Of a stretch of 33,897 nucleotides of DNA, positions 25,767 to 33,897 are shown piece by piece (position 1 is the stretch's first letter; the number at the start of each line of letters is the position of its first letter). A program made the translations under genes and the position numbers. Source of the stretch: Terriglobales bacterium (GTDB lineage Bacteria; Acidobacteriota; Terriglobia; Terriglobales; Acidobacteriaceae); the NCBI GenBank assembly GCA_035457425.1, contig DATIBR010000192.1:1-33897 (forward strand), given 5' to 3'. A model generated the notes under the pieces. That model saw only the letters and a program-made list of their open reading frames with translations. It was not told where the DNA came from and searched no databases.

Positions 25767-26345
25767 TCAGACCTGCATCACTTCTTTCTCTTTCCCCGCC
25801 GACATCTCTTCCATCTTCTTGATCTCGGCGTCGGTGAGCTTCTGGAGCTCGTCGTGGGCGCGGCGCTCGTCGTCCTCGGTGATCTTCTTGTCCTTGAGCG
25901 CCTTCTTGATGGCGTCGTTGCCGTCGCGGCGGATGTTGCGGACGGCGGTGCGGTGGTCTTCGAGCACCTTGTGCAGGTGCTTCACCATCTCCTTGCGGCG
26001 CTCCTCGGTGAGCGGCGGGACGGGCACGCGGATCATCTTGCCATCGTTCTGCGGGTTGAAGCCCAGGTCGCTGGTGCGGATAGCTTTTTCGATGGCCTGG
26101 GCCGACGACGGGTCGAAGGGCTGGATGGTGAGCATCTGGGCGTCGGCGGCGTGCACCTGCGCGATCTGGTTGAGCGGCATCTCGCTGCCGTAGTAATCGA
26201 CCCGGATGGCGTCGAGCATGTGGACGTTGGCGCGGCCGGTGCGGACGCCCGCCATGTGCGCCTGGAAGTCGGCGACCGCTTTGTCCATGCGCGCCTTCAG
26301 TTTGCCAAAGTCGTCTTTCAGCGCCGGAATGTTGGCCATGGCCAT
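25767..26345 (-). CDS. frr: Ribosome recycling factor
   Basis: A 192-aa RRF, which with EF-G splits the post-termination ribosome. It has the three-helix bundle with a beta domain insert: MDKAVADFQAHMAGVRTGRA, then LTIQPFDPSSAQAIEKAI, FNPQNDGKMIRVPVPPLTEERRKEM and the C-terminal helix to MSAGKEKEVMQV. The start ATG 26345 is chosen because AAGGAG lies nine bases upstream; ATG 26339 is the alternative. Upstream codons to 26399 are heptamer repeat and not homologous. It is the last gene of the rpsB-tsf-pyrH-frr set. Confidence 0.96.
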   Translation of the reverse strand: MAMANIPALKDDFGKLKARMDKAVADFQAHMAGVRTGRANVHMLDAIRVDYYGSEMPLNQIAQVHAADAQMLTIQPFDPSSAQAIEKAIRTSDLGFNPQNDGKMIRVPVPPLTEERRKEMVKHLHKVLEDHRTAVRNIRRDGNDAIKKALKDKKITEDDERRAHDELQKLTDAEIKKMEEMSAGKEKEVMQV

Positions 26346-26376
26346 GTGGGGACTCTCCTTGCCTGCGAAACCGGCG

Positions 26377-26382
26377 ATTATA
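26377..26382 (-). promoter_or_regulatory. Candidate -10 of frr
   Basis: TATAAT on the minus strand, just downstream of the heptamer array and about 31 bases before the frr ATG. No good -35 at 16-18 bases; that region is the array itself (CGCTTA). Confidence 0.4.
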
Positions 26383-26387
26383 GAAGA

Positions 26388-26451
26388 AGCAATAAGCAAT
26401 AAGCGATACGCCGGCGTGACCGGTCCTCGCTGATTGCTTGTCGCTTGTTGC

Positions 26452-26454
<3 letters not shown>
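26388..26454. repeat. Inverted heptamer arrays between the hybrid kinase and frr
   Basis: Left arm 26388-26408: AGCAATA, AGCAATA, AGCGATA. Right arm 26432-26452: GATTGCT, TGTCGCT, TGTTGCT, the inverted unit. The spacer contains CCGGCGTGACCGG. The right arm runs into the kinase stop codon TAA (26454-26452). Confidence 0.88.
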
Positions 26455-29109
<2,655 letters not shown>

Positions 29110-29232
29110 GGGAACCTAGGCCGGGGGAACGAACGCCGCGTCAGGGGGTGAGGCGCGGTAGGGCGCGAGTTATAGCGCAACCGCGCCGGAGGCGCAAGCG
29201 ATTCTGCGAGCACAACGGGCGATCGGATCTCT

Positions 29233-29946
29233 CTAGGCCGAGACCAGGCTGCCGACTTTTTCGCCGGAGAGGACGCGCTTGATGTTCCCGCGCTTGTTCA
29301 GGTTGAAGATGACGATGGGCAGGTTGTTCTCGCGGCAGAGCGCGATGGCGGTGGCGTCCATCACCTTGAGGCCCTTCTTCAGGATGTCGAGGTAGGTGAT
29401 CTGGTCGAACATCTTGGCGTCCTTGACGATGACGGGGTCGGCGTCGTAGATGCCGTCCACCTTGGTGGCCTTCATCACGACGTCGGCCTTGATCTCCATG
29501 GCGCGCAGGGAAGCGGCGCTGTCGGTGGAGAAGTAGGGGTTGCCGGTGCCGGCGGCGAAGATGACGATGCGGCCCTTCTCGAGGTGGCGCAGGGCGCGGC
29601 GGCGGATGAACGGCTCGGCCACCTGGTTCATCTCGATGGCGCTCATCACGCGCGTCATCACGCCGCGTTTCTCGAGCGCGTCCTGCAGCGCGAGCGCGTT
29701 GATGACGGTGGCGAGCATGCCCATGTGGTCGGCGGAGACGCGGTCCATGTCGCGCGCCTGCTCGGCGACGCCGCGGAAGAAGTTGCCGCCGCCGACGACG
29801 ATGGCGATCTGCGCGCCCAAGGCCTGCGCCTCGGCCAGCTCGCCCGCGATCTCGTGCACGCGCGTCACGTCGACGCCGAAGCCGGACCCGGCGGAGAGCG
29901 CTTCGCCGGAGAGTTTGAGCAACACGCGGTGGAAAGCGAGGGGCAT
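29233..29946 (-). CDS. pyrH: UMP kinase PyrH
   Basis: A 237-aa bacterial UMP kinase of the amino-acid kinase fold, converting UMP to UDP in the cytoplasm. Motifs: [80 protein letters not shown] and the C-terminal [19 protein letters not shown]. The length matches the family. The ATG 29946 has TATACT nine bases upstream and no ribosome site, so it may be transcribed leaderless from its own promoter. It lies downstream of the cytochrome P460 gene, with a GC palindrome between. Confidence 0.97.
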   Translation of the reverse strand: MPLAFHRVLLKLSGEALSAGSGFGVDVTRVHEIAGELAEAQALGAQIAIVVGGGNFFRGVAEQARDMDRVSADHMGMLATVINALALQDALEKRGVMTRVMSAIEMNQVAEPFIRRRALRHLEKGRIVIFAAGTGNPYFSTDSAASLRAMEIKADVVMKATKVDGIYDADPVIVKDAKMFDQITYLDILKKGLKVMDATAIALCRENNLPIVIFNLNKRGNIKRVLSGEKVGSLVSA

Positions 29947-29955
29947 GCGGAAATC

Positions 29956-29961
29956 AGTATA
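29956..29961 (-). promoter_or_regulatory. Candidate -10 of pyrH, leaderless configuration
   Basis: TATACT on the minus strand, nine bases before ATG 29946; no Shine-Dalgarno sequence and no clear -35. Same hexamer and spacing as at the molybdopterin oxidoreductase gene. Confidence 0.42.
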
Positions 29962-29977
29962 CAGCGAGCGGAAGAAA

Positions 29978-30003
29978 GGGCCGGCGAGTCGCCGGCCCCT
30001 ACC
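29978..30003. repeat. GC palindrome with CTACC tail
   Basis: Perfect 10-bp stem GGGCCGGCGA-G-TCGCCGGCCC (29978-29998) followed by CTACC. Nearly the same core and tail as the palindrome at 9379-9405. It sits between the P460 gene and pyrH; no T-run follows. Confidence 0.85.
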
Positions 30004-30013
30004 TGGGCTCCTC

Positions 30014-30607
30014 TTACTTCTTCGTGATGTCGTTCTCCGGGCGGAGCGTGCCCTTGGCGCGCGCCACCTTGAGCAGCGTGGGATAGAACTGCACGAAGGT
30101 GTCTTCCACCGCGCCGTTCTTGCTGTGGCACTTGGTGCAGGGATTGCCTTCGCCGCGCGCGTCGGCGGGCGCGCCCTTCTCGTCGAAGCCGTAGAACTTC
30201 CACGGGTGGCCGGGGCGCGAGGTGTCCTTCACGTGCGCCTCGATGCCGCCGGCCGGCTCGAGCTGGTACTGCCCGCCCTGGTTGATCGACCCCTCGGTCG
30301 CCGAGGTGTACACCTCGAGCACCAGTGTGGTCTTGTCGGGCCACTGCCCGGTCTTCAGGAACGCGTGGTAGCTCTCCGGGTTCACGTACACGTTGGTGAA
30401 CATCGGATGGTTGTCGGGGCCGCTCTTGGCGTACGTCATGCCCAGGCCGGAGGAGAGGTAGTTCCAGTCGCGATAGTTGGCGGGCATCAGGAGCTTGCCG
30501 TCCTGGGTGTACTGCGGCGCGTTGGAACTTTCCTTCGCGCGCGGCGCGGGCGAGAGCAGGGCAGCGGCGGCAAGGGCGACTACCACCAGGCCGAAGATGC
30601 GCTTCAT
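30014..30607 (-). CDS. Cytochrome P460 family protein
   Basis: A 197-aa exported c-type haem protein. It has a signal peptide ([21 protein letters not shown]). The P460 domain begins at [19 protein letters not shown], continues with [27 protein letters not shown], and ends with the haem site [11 protein letters not shown] (Cys157, Cys160, His161) and [12 protein letters not shown]. Characterised P460 enzymes oxidise hydroxylamine or carry nitric oxide chemistry with a Lys-crosslinked haem; many homologues are uncharacterised, so the reaction here is unknown. AGGAG lies six bases before ATG 30607. Its position inside the tsf-pyrH pair is unusual, and a terminator separates it from tsf. Confidence 0.88.
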   Translation of the reverse strand: MKRIFGLVVVALAAAALLSPAPRAKESSNAPQYTQDGKLLMPANYRDWNYLSSGLGMTYAKSGPDNHPMFTNVYVNPESYHAFLKTGQWPDKTTLVLEVYTSATEGSINQGGQYQLEPAGGIEAHVKDTSRPGHPWKFYGFDEKGAPADARGEGNPCTKCHSKNGAVEDTFVQFYPTLLKVARAKGTLRPENDITKK

Positions 30608-30669
30608 AGGCTTCTCCTGAAGAAGTTCCGGGATGGTAGCCCATTGGACGCGGAGGCAGAGAGGAAGTC

Positions 30670-30703
30670 ACAAAAGAAAAGGCCGGAGCACGTGGCTCCG
30701 GCC
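30670..30703 (-). terminator. Rho-independent terminator downstream of tsf
   Basis: Minus strand stem GGCCGGAGC-CACGT-GCTCCGGCC (30703-30681) followed by TTTTCTTTTG. It lies about 130 bases past the tsf stop, ahead of the P460 gene, so the ribosomal-protein transcript probably ends here. Confidence 0.85.
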
Positions 30704-30727
30704 CTCGGGGGCCTTGTTGGTGATAGA

Positions 30728-30770
30728 GGTCCTTCGACTACGTCCGCCTGCGGCGGACTTCGCTCAGGAT
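30728..30770. repeat. Divergent relative of the 66-bp dispersed repeat
   Basis: GGTCCTTCGACT, then the hairpin GTCCGCC-TGC-GGCGGAC (30742-30758), then TTCGCTCAGGAT. This keeps the order of copies A and B (TCCTCGRCT, a hairpin with TCCGC/GCGGA arms, then TTCGCTCGGAAT) in a shortened form. Confidence 0.6.
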
Positions 30771-30832
30771 TTCGGCTGCGGGCTCCCGCACTCCCCCTCG
30801 CCCTGAGGCTCGGGGTCGTGCTCACGCCCGCA

Positions 30833-31495
30833 TTACGCCTCAACCTTCTCGTGCTGCTCCGGCTTGGAGATGGCGACGGTCTCGCCCGCGTCGCCCACCT
30901 TGAAGCGGGCGAAGCGCTTGACCGAGATGTTCTCGCCCAGCTTGCCGACCTTCGACGCGATGAGCTGCCCGACGGAGATGGTCTGCTCCTTGATGAAGGG
31001 CTGCTCGTAGAGGCAGACCTCCTCGTAGAACTTGCCCATCTTGCCCTCGACGATCTTGTCGACCACGTTGGCGGGCTTGCCGGTCTTCAGCGCCTGGTCC
31101 TTGTAGATGTCCTTCTCGCGCTCGAAGTCGGCGGCCGTGACGTCTTCCTTGCGGATGTACTTCGGGTCCGCGGCGGCGATGTGCATGGCGATGTCCTTCA
31201 CCAGCGCCTGGAAGTCGTCGGTGCGGGCGACGAAGTCCGACTCGCAGTTGACCTCGACCAGCACGCCGATCTTGCCGCCGGCGTGGATGTAGTGGCCGAC
31301 GGTGCCCTCGCTCGTCACGCGCGTGGCCTTCTTGGCCGCGGTCGCGATGCCCTTCTTGCGCAGCAGGACGACGGCCTGCTCGAGGTCGCCCTTCGACTCG
31401 GTGAGGGCCTGCTTGCAGTCCATCATGGGAGCGCCGGTCTTCTCGCGCAGCTCCTTCACTTGTGCGGCAGAGATGTTGGCCATAGTCGTGCTCAT
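30833..31495 (-). CDS. tsf: Elongation factor Ts
   Basis: A 220-aa nucleotide-exchange factor for EF-Tu. The N-terminal UBA-like domain (AAQVKELREKTGAPMMDCKQAL, LEQAVVLLRKKGIATAAKKA) is followed by the core (GKIGVLVEVNCESDFVARTDDF, FIKEQTISVGQLI). It is shorter than the 283-aa E. coli protein, close to the short form known from Thermus. The start ATG 31495 is preferred; ATG 31483 (MANISAAQV) is possible. The A/G-rich AAGGAAAGAAG upstream is the ribosome site. Codons further upstream are heptamer repeat. It follows rpsB. Confidence 0.96.
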   Translation of the reverse strand: MSTTMANISAAQVKELREKTGAPMMDCKQALTESKGDLEQAVVLLRKKGIATAAKKATRVTSEGTVGHYIHAGGKIGVLVEVNCESDFVARTDDFQALVKDIAMHIAAADPKYIRKEDVTAADFEREKDIYKDQALKTGKPANVVDKIVEGKMGKFYEEVCLYEQPFIKEQTISVGQLIASKVGKLGENISVKRFARFKVGDAGETVAISKPEQHEKVEA

Positions 31496-31530
31496 GGATT
31501 CACTTCTTTCCTTGGGTCCGGATGATCGGC

Positions 31531-31594
31531 CGGTGGTCGGTGGACGGTGGTCGGTGACAAAACCAGCTTTCCGACCACTGACCACCGACCACTG
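31531..31594. repeat. Inverted heptamer arrays in the rpsB-tsf gap
   Basis: Left arm 31531-31558: CGGTGGT, CGGTGGA, CGGTGGT, CGGTGAC. A 13-base loop follows, then the right arm 31572-31594, which on the minus strand reads CAGTGGT, CGGTGGT, CAGTGGT. The arms can pair over about 23 bases, giving a long hairpin in the tsf leader. Confidence 0.9.
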
Positions 31595-31603
31595 ACACAT
31601 AGA

Positions 31604-31628
31604 ACCCGCGCCGGACGAGCGCGCGGGT
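31604..31628. repeat. Hairpin in the rpsB-tsf gap
   Basis: ACCCGCGC-9 bases-GCGCGGGT (31604-31611, 31621-31628). On the minus strand it is followed by TCTATG and not a T-run. Possible attenuator or processing site between rpsB and tsf. Confidence 0.5.
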
Positions 31629-31667
31629 CATCCAACATTAGATTCCGCAAAACTCGAAACGACTCTT

Positions 31668-31686
31668 GGCGGGCGAGTCGCCCGCC
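31668..31686. repeat. GC palindrome after rpsB
   Basis: GGCGGGCGA-G-TCGCCCGCC, a perfect 9-bp stem with the same GCGA-G-TCGC centre as the palindrome at 29978-29998. The CTAC tail is absent (GCCGCAC follows). It lies 12 bases past the rpsB stop with no T-run on the minus strand. Confidence 0.7.
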
Positions 31687-31697
31687 GCCGCACGGCC

Positions 31698-32555
31698 CTA
31701 GAGCGTCTCGACGTGCGCTTCTTCGTTCTCGGCGCCCGCGGCGGCCGGAGCCTTGCGCGGTGCGCCTTCCTCGCCGCCTTCGCCCACGCCCGCGGCCATC
31801 GCATCGCCGGTGACGCCTTCGCCTTCGCCCTCGGTCGCGCCGCCCTGCGGCGTGAAGCCCTGCTTGTCGGTGGCGGCGTTCGAGCCTTCGACCACCGAGT
31901 CCGCGATCTTGGAGGCGAACAGCCGGATGGCGCGCAGCGCGTCGTCGTTGCCGGGGATGACGTAATCGACTTCGCTGGGGTCGCAGTTGGTGTCGACCAC
32001 GGCGACGACCGGGATGCCGAGCTTGCGCGCCTCGCGCACCGCGATCTGCTCCTTGTTGGAGTCGATCACGAAGACCAGGTCGGGCAGGGTGTTCATGTTC
32101 TTGATGCCCGCCAGGTTCGCCTGCAGGTGCTTGCGCTCGCGCTCCAGCTTGATGACTTCCTTCTTCGGCAGCAGCTCGTAGCGGCCGTCCACGGCCATCT
32201 CGTCGAGCTCCTTCAGCCGCTTCACCGACTTCTGCACCGTCACCCAGTTGGTGAGCAGGCCGCCCAGCCAGCGGTTGTTCACGTAGAACATGCCGCAGCG
32301 CTGCGCCTCTTCCGCGATGGCGTCCTGCGCCTGCCGCTTGGTGCCGACGAACAGGATGGTCTTGCCCTCGGCGGCCGAGTCGGTGACGAACTTCGACGCG
32401 TCCTTGAACATCTTCAGCGTCTTCTGCAGGTCGATGATGTAGATCCCGTTGCGCTCGCCGAAGATGAATTCCTTCATCTTGGGATTCCAGCGCTTGGTCT
32501 GGTGCCCGAAGTGGACGCCCGCTTCGAGCAGCTCCTTCATGGTGATGGTCGCCAA
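31698..32555 (-). CDS. rpsB: 30S ribosomal protein S2
   Basis: A 285-aa small-subunit protein. The family core is complete: [81 protein letters not shown] and [24 protein letters not shown]. The last 55 or so residues are a Gly/Glu/Ala-rich tail not needed for the fold. The start is taken as TTG at 32555, giving [13 protein letters not shown], because GAGGAGG ends only four bases upstream; ATG 32540 would be 19 bases away. First gene of the rpsB-tsf pair. Confidence 0.95.
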   Translation of the reverse strand: MATITMKELLEAGVHFGHQTKRWNPKMKEFIFGERNGIYIIDLQKTLKMFKDASKFVTDSAAEGKTILFVGTKRQAQDAIAEEAQRCGMFYVNNRWLGGLLTNWVTVQKSVKRLKELDEMAVDGRYELLPKKEVIKLERERKHLQANLAGIKNMNTLPDLVFVIDSNKEQIAVREARKLGIPVVAVVDTNCDPSEVDYVIPGNDDALRAIRLFASKIADSVVEGSNAATDKQGFTPQGGATEGEGEGVTGDAMAAGVGEGGEEGAPRKAPAAAGAENEEAHVETL

Positions 32556-32611
32556 ACTTCCTCCTCGTTGGAATCGCATCGGGTCGGTCCAGCTGCGCCT
32601 TCCCGATTACT

Positions 32612-32650
32612 CCCGTCTGTTGCCCCGCCTCACCATGCGGCGAGGACGGG
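32612..32650 (-). promoter_or_regulatory. Possible structured leader of rpsB
   Basis: On the minus strand CCCGT...ACGGG (32650-32646 with 32616-32612) encloses CCTCGCC-GCAT-GGTGAGG (32645-32628, one G-U pair). This two-tier stem lies about 57-95 bases before the S2 start. Autoregulatory S2 leaders exist in other bacteria; the link here is inference. Confidence 0.4.
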
Positions 32651-32663
32651 AAATTGACTGCTG

Positions 32664-32752
32664 TTTCAGGTCTCGGGTCTCAAGTTTCGAGACCCCGAAC
32701 CAAACTCTCTCTCCGGCCTCGGCTACTCGAAACCCGAAACCGGAAACTCGAA
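32664..32752. repeat. Inverted heptamer arrays in the rpsI-rpsB gap
   Basis: Left arm 32664-32691: TTTCAGG, TCTCGGG, TCTCAAG, TTTCGAG. Right arm 32725-32752: ACTCGAA, ACCCGAA, ACCGGAA, ACTCGAA, the inverted unit. The right arm ends two bases before the rpsI stop codon (32756-32754). Confidence 0.9.
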
Positions 32753-32753
32753 A

Positions 32754-33149
32754 CTATCGCTTCGAGAACTGGAAGCGCTTGCGCGCGCCCTTCTGGCCGT
32801 ACTTCTTGCGCTCTTTCTGGCGCGGGTCGCGGCGCAACATGCCCTGCGACTTCAGCGTCTTGCGCAGCTCGGCGTTGAACTCGAGCAGCGCGCGGGCCAC
32901 GCCCATGCGGACCGCGTCGGCCTGGCCGTTCACGCCGCCGCCGGCGACCCGGGCGACCACGTCGAAGGTCGCGGCGGTGTCGCTGGCCACCAGCGACTGC
33001 TTGGCCGCCACGCGCTGCGCTTCGGTCACGAAATACTGCTCGAACTCGCGGTCGTTCACCGTGAACTTGCCCGAGCCGGGGCGGAGGAACACGCGCGCGG
33101 TCGAGCTCTTGCGCCGGCCGGTGCCGTAGTACTGAACCTGTTCTGCCAT
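32754..33149 (-). CDS. rpsI: 30S ribosomal protein S9
   Basis: A 131-aa protein. S9 features: [23 protein letters not shown], then [25 protein letters not shown], and the basic C-terminal tail ending RFQFSKR, which contacts P-site tRNA. The start ATG 33149 has AAGAG at a short distance, itself part of a heptamer array (33155-33182). It follows rplM in the standard L13-S9 order, but a terminator-like hairpin lies between them. Confidence 0.98.
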   Translation of the reverse strand: MAEQVQYYGTGRRKSSTARVFLRPGSGKFTVNDREFEQYFVTEAQRVAAKQSLVASDTAATFDVVARVAGGGVNGQADAVRMGVARALLEFNAELRKTLKSQGMLRRDPRQKERKKYGQKGARKRFQFSKR

Positions 33150-33154
33150 ATTCG

Positions 33155-33182
33155 CTCTTGGCTTTTGGCGCTTGGCCTTTAG
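33155..33182. repeat. Heptamer array before rpsI
   Basis: Plus-strand units CTCTTGG, CTTTTGG, CGCTTGG, CCTTTAG. On the minus strand the array (GCCAAR-like units) ends five bases before the rpsI ATG and provides the AAGAG that acts as ribosome site. No inverted partner is seen. Confidence 0.82.
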
Positions 33183-33199
33183 CCCTGAAAACCTTTCTC

Positions 33200-33228
33200 A
33201 AAAAAGATCGCAGCTCTCGCGAGCTGCG
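33200..33228 (-). terminator. Terminator or attenuator between rplM and rpsI
   Basis: Minus strand stem CGCAGCTC-GCGA-GAGCTGCG (33228-33209) followed by ATCTTTTTTGAG. It begins six bases after the rplM stop. The shape is a standard intrinsic terminator, yet rpsI is normally cotranscribed with rplM and no separate rpsI promoter is evident. Confidence 0.75.
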
Positions 33229-33233
33229 GAAAC

Positions 33234-33707
33234 CTATGCGCGCTTGGCGAGCTTCGCTTCGGCGCGGGCGTCGCTCTTGCGAGTGACGGTGATGGCTTGC
33301 GGCTGCTGCGCTTCGTGCGGATGCTTGTCGCCGCGGTAGACCTTGAGCTTGGTCGCCATCTGCCGGCCCAGCTTGGTGTGCGGCAGCATGCCGGTGATGG
33401 TGTCTTCGATCAGCCGCTCGGGCGAACGCTCGAAGCGCTTCTTGAACTCCTCGGTGCGCAGGCCGCCGGGGAAGCCGGTGTAGCGGTGATAGCGCTTCTG
33501 CTCCGACTTCAGGCCGGTGACGCGGATCTTCTCCGCGTTGATGATGACGACGTGCGAGCCGGTGTCGAGGAAGGGCGTGTACCTGGGGTTGTCCTTACCG
33601 CTCAGGATGCGGGCCACGCGCGCGGCCAGGCGCCCGAGGGTCTGGCCCTCGGCGTCGACGACATACCAACTGCGCGCAATCTCCCCCTTGGGGAAATACG
33701 TAGACAT
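33234..33707 (-). CDS. rplM: 50S ribosomal protein L13
   Basis: A 157-aa large-subunit protein. Motifs: [63 protein letters not shown] and [30 protein letters not shown] short Ala/Lys-rich tail extends the core. GGGAG precedes ATG 33707. First gene of the rplM-rpsI set, with a strong promoter about 115 bases upstream. Confidence 0.98.
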   Translation of the reverse strand: MSTYFPKGEIARSWYVVDAEGQTLGRLAARVARILSGKDNPRYTPFLDTGSHVVIINAEKIRVTGLKSEQKRYHRYTGFPGGLRTEEFKKRFERSPERLIEDTITGMLPHTKLGRQMATKLKVYRGDKHPHEAQQPQAITVTRKSDARAEAKLAKRA

Positions 33708-33760
33708 GCAAAGTCTCCCAAAGAATTAAAACGCAAGAAGACCGCTGAGGACTTTCCGGC

Positions 33761-33778
33761 TCACGCAGAATTGCGTGA
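33761..33778 (-). promoter_or_regulatory. Hairpin in the rplM leader
   Basis: TCACGCA-ATTC-TGCGTGA (minus strand, 33778-33761), a perfect 7-bp stem in the leader of about 108 bases between promoter and rplM. L13 leaders that bind the protein are known in other phyla; whether this is one is inference. Confidence 0.45.
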
Positions 33779-33821
33779 AAGAGCGCCTCTGGACGGGCAA
33801 CTGCAGAACAGCAAAGACTTT

Positions 33822-33850
33822 ATGATACGGAACAGCCCGCGGACTGTCAA
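33822..33850 (-). promoter_or_regulatory. Sigma-70-type promoter of rplM-rpsI
   Basis: Minus strand TTGACA (33850-33845, perfect), a 17-base spacer, and TATCAT (33827-33822). The best promoter in the window, as expected for ribosomal protein genes. Predicted start near 33815. Confidence 0.88.
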
Positions 33851-33870
33851 CGCGGGGAGCCTCAAGTCCA

Positions 33871-33897
33871 ACGCCGAGGCGCGGAGGGCGCCGAGGA
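33871..33897. repeat. Nonamer array at the window edge
   Basis: ACGCCGAGG, CGCGGAGGG, CGCCGAGGA: a 9-base period of the same GACGCRGRG type as the ends of the element at 23382-23527. It may continue past the window. Confidence 0.6.

Overview
The window reads as chromosomal DNA of a GC-rich, Gram-negative (diderm) bacterium. It carries lipid A genes, bamA, an ompH/skp-type chaperone, a TonB-type protein and an RND efflux system. Protein character (for example the short EF-Ts and the [13 protein letters not shown] start of S2) and the many intergenic repeats fit Acidobacteriota, probably a Koribacter/Terriglobia-like lineage. That placement is my inference; there is no 16S gene here.

Layout. 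1-2166: lpxI (cut by the window edge), lpxA and fabZ, a minus-strand lipid A/fatty-acid cluster. 2248-6238: an M20 peptidase, a lone tatA with its own promoter, maf, and treZ. 6354-9310: a small alpha/beta-barrel protein, a secreted amidohydrolase and a PEGA-domain protein. 9466-11268: lepA. 11624-13191: a TonB-type protein and ompH. 13385-19874: a four-gene copper/silver efflux operon (Cys/His-rich exported protein, cusC, cusB with an extra C-terminal YtkA-like domain, cusA) lying between ompH and bamA and headed by a perfect CRP-type operator. 19946-22813: bamA. 23114-23302: a tiny disordered protein. 23526-25646: an orphan molybdopterin oxidoreductase. 25767-33707: translation genes (frr, pyrH, tsf, rpsB, rpsI, rplM) on the minus strand, interrupted by a GAF-GAF-PAS hybrid histidine kinase and a cytochrome P460.

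The genes themselves are mostly ordinary; the unusual layer is between them. Short tandem arrays with a 7-base period (8 in one case) occur at eight places. Five form inverted pairs at one locus, and the unit differs between loci while the two arms of a pair share it. The arrays touch start codons, stop codons and terminators, and in lpxA, maf and treZ they are translated. There are also a 66-bp dispersed repeat (two copies 64/66 identical plus a divergent third), a 120-bp element with perfect 13-bp inverted ends, a 146-bp element with 30-bp inverted ends (28/30), nonamer arrays, and a family of GC palindromes mostly followed by TAC. Several genes show a -10-like hexamer 6-9 bases before the start codon and no Shine-Dalgarno sequence, which suggests leaderless mRNAs.

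All calls come from reading the sequence and translations; no database search was run.
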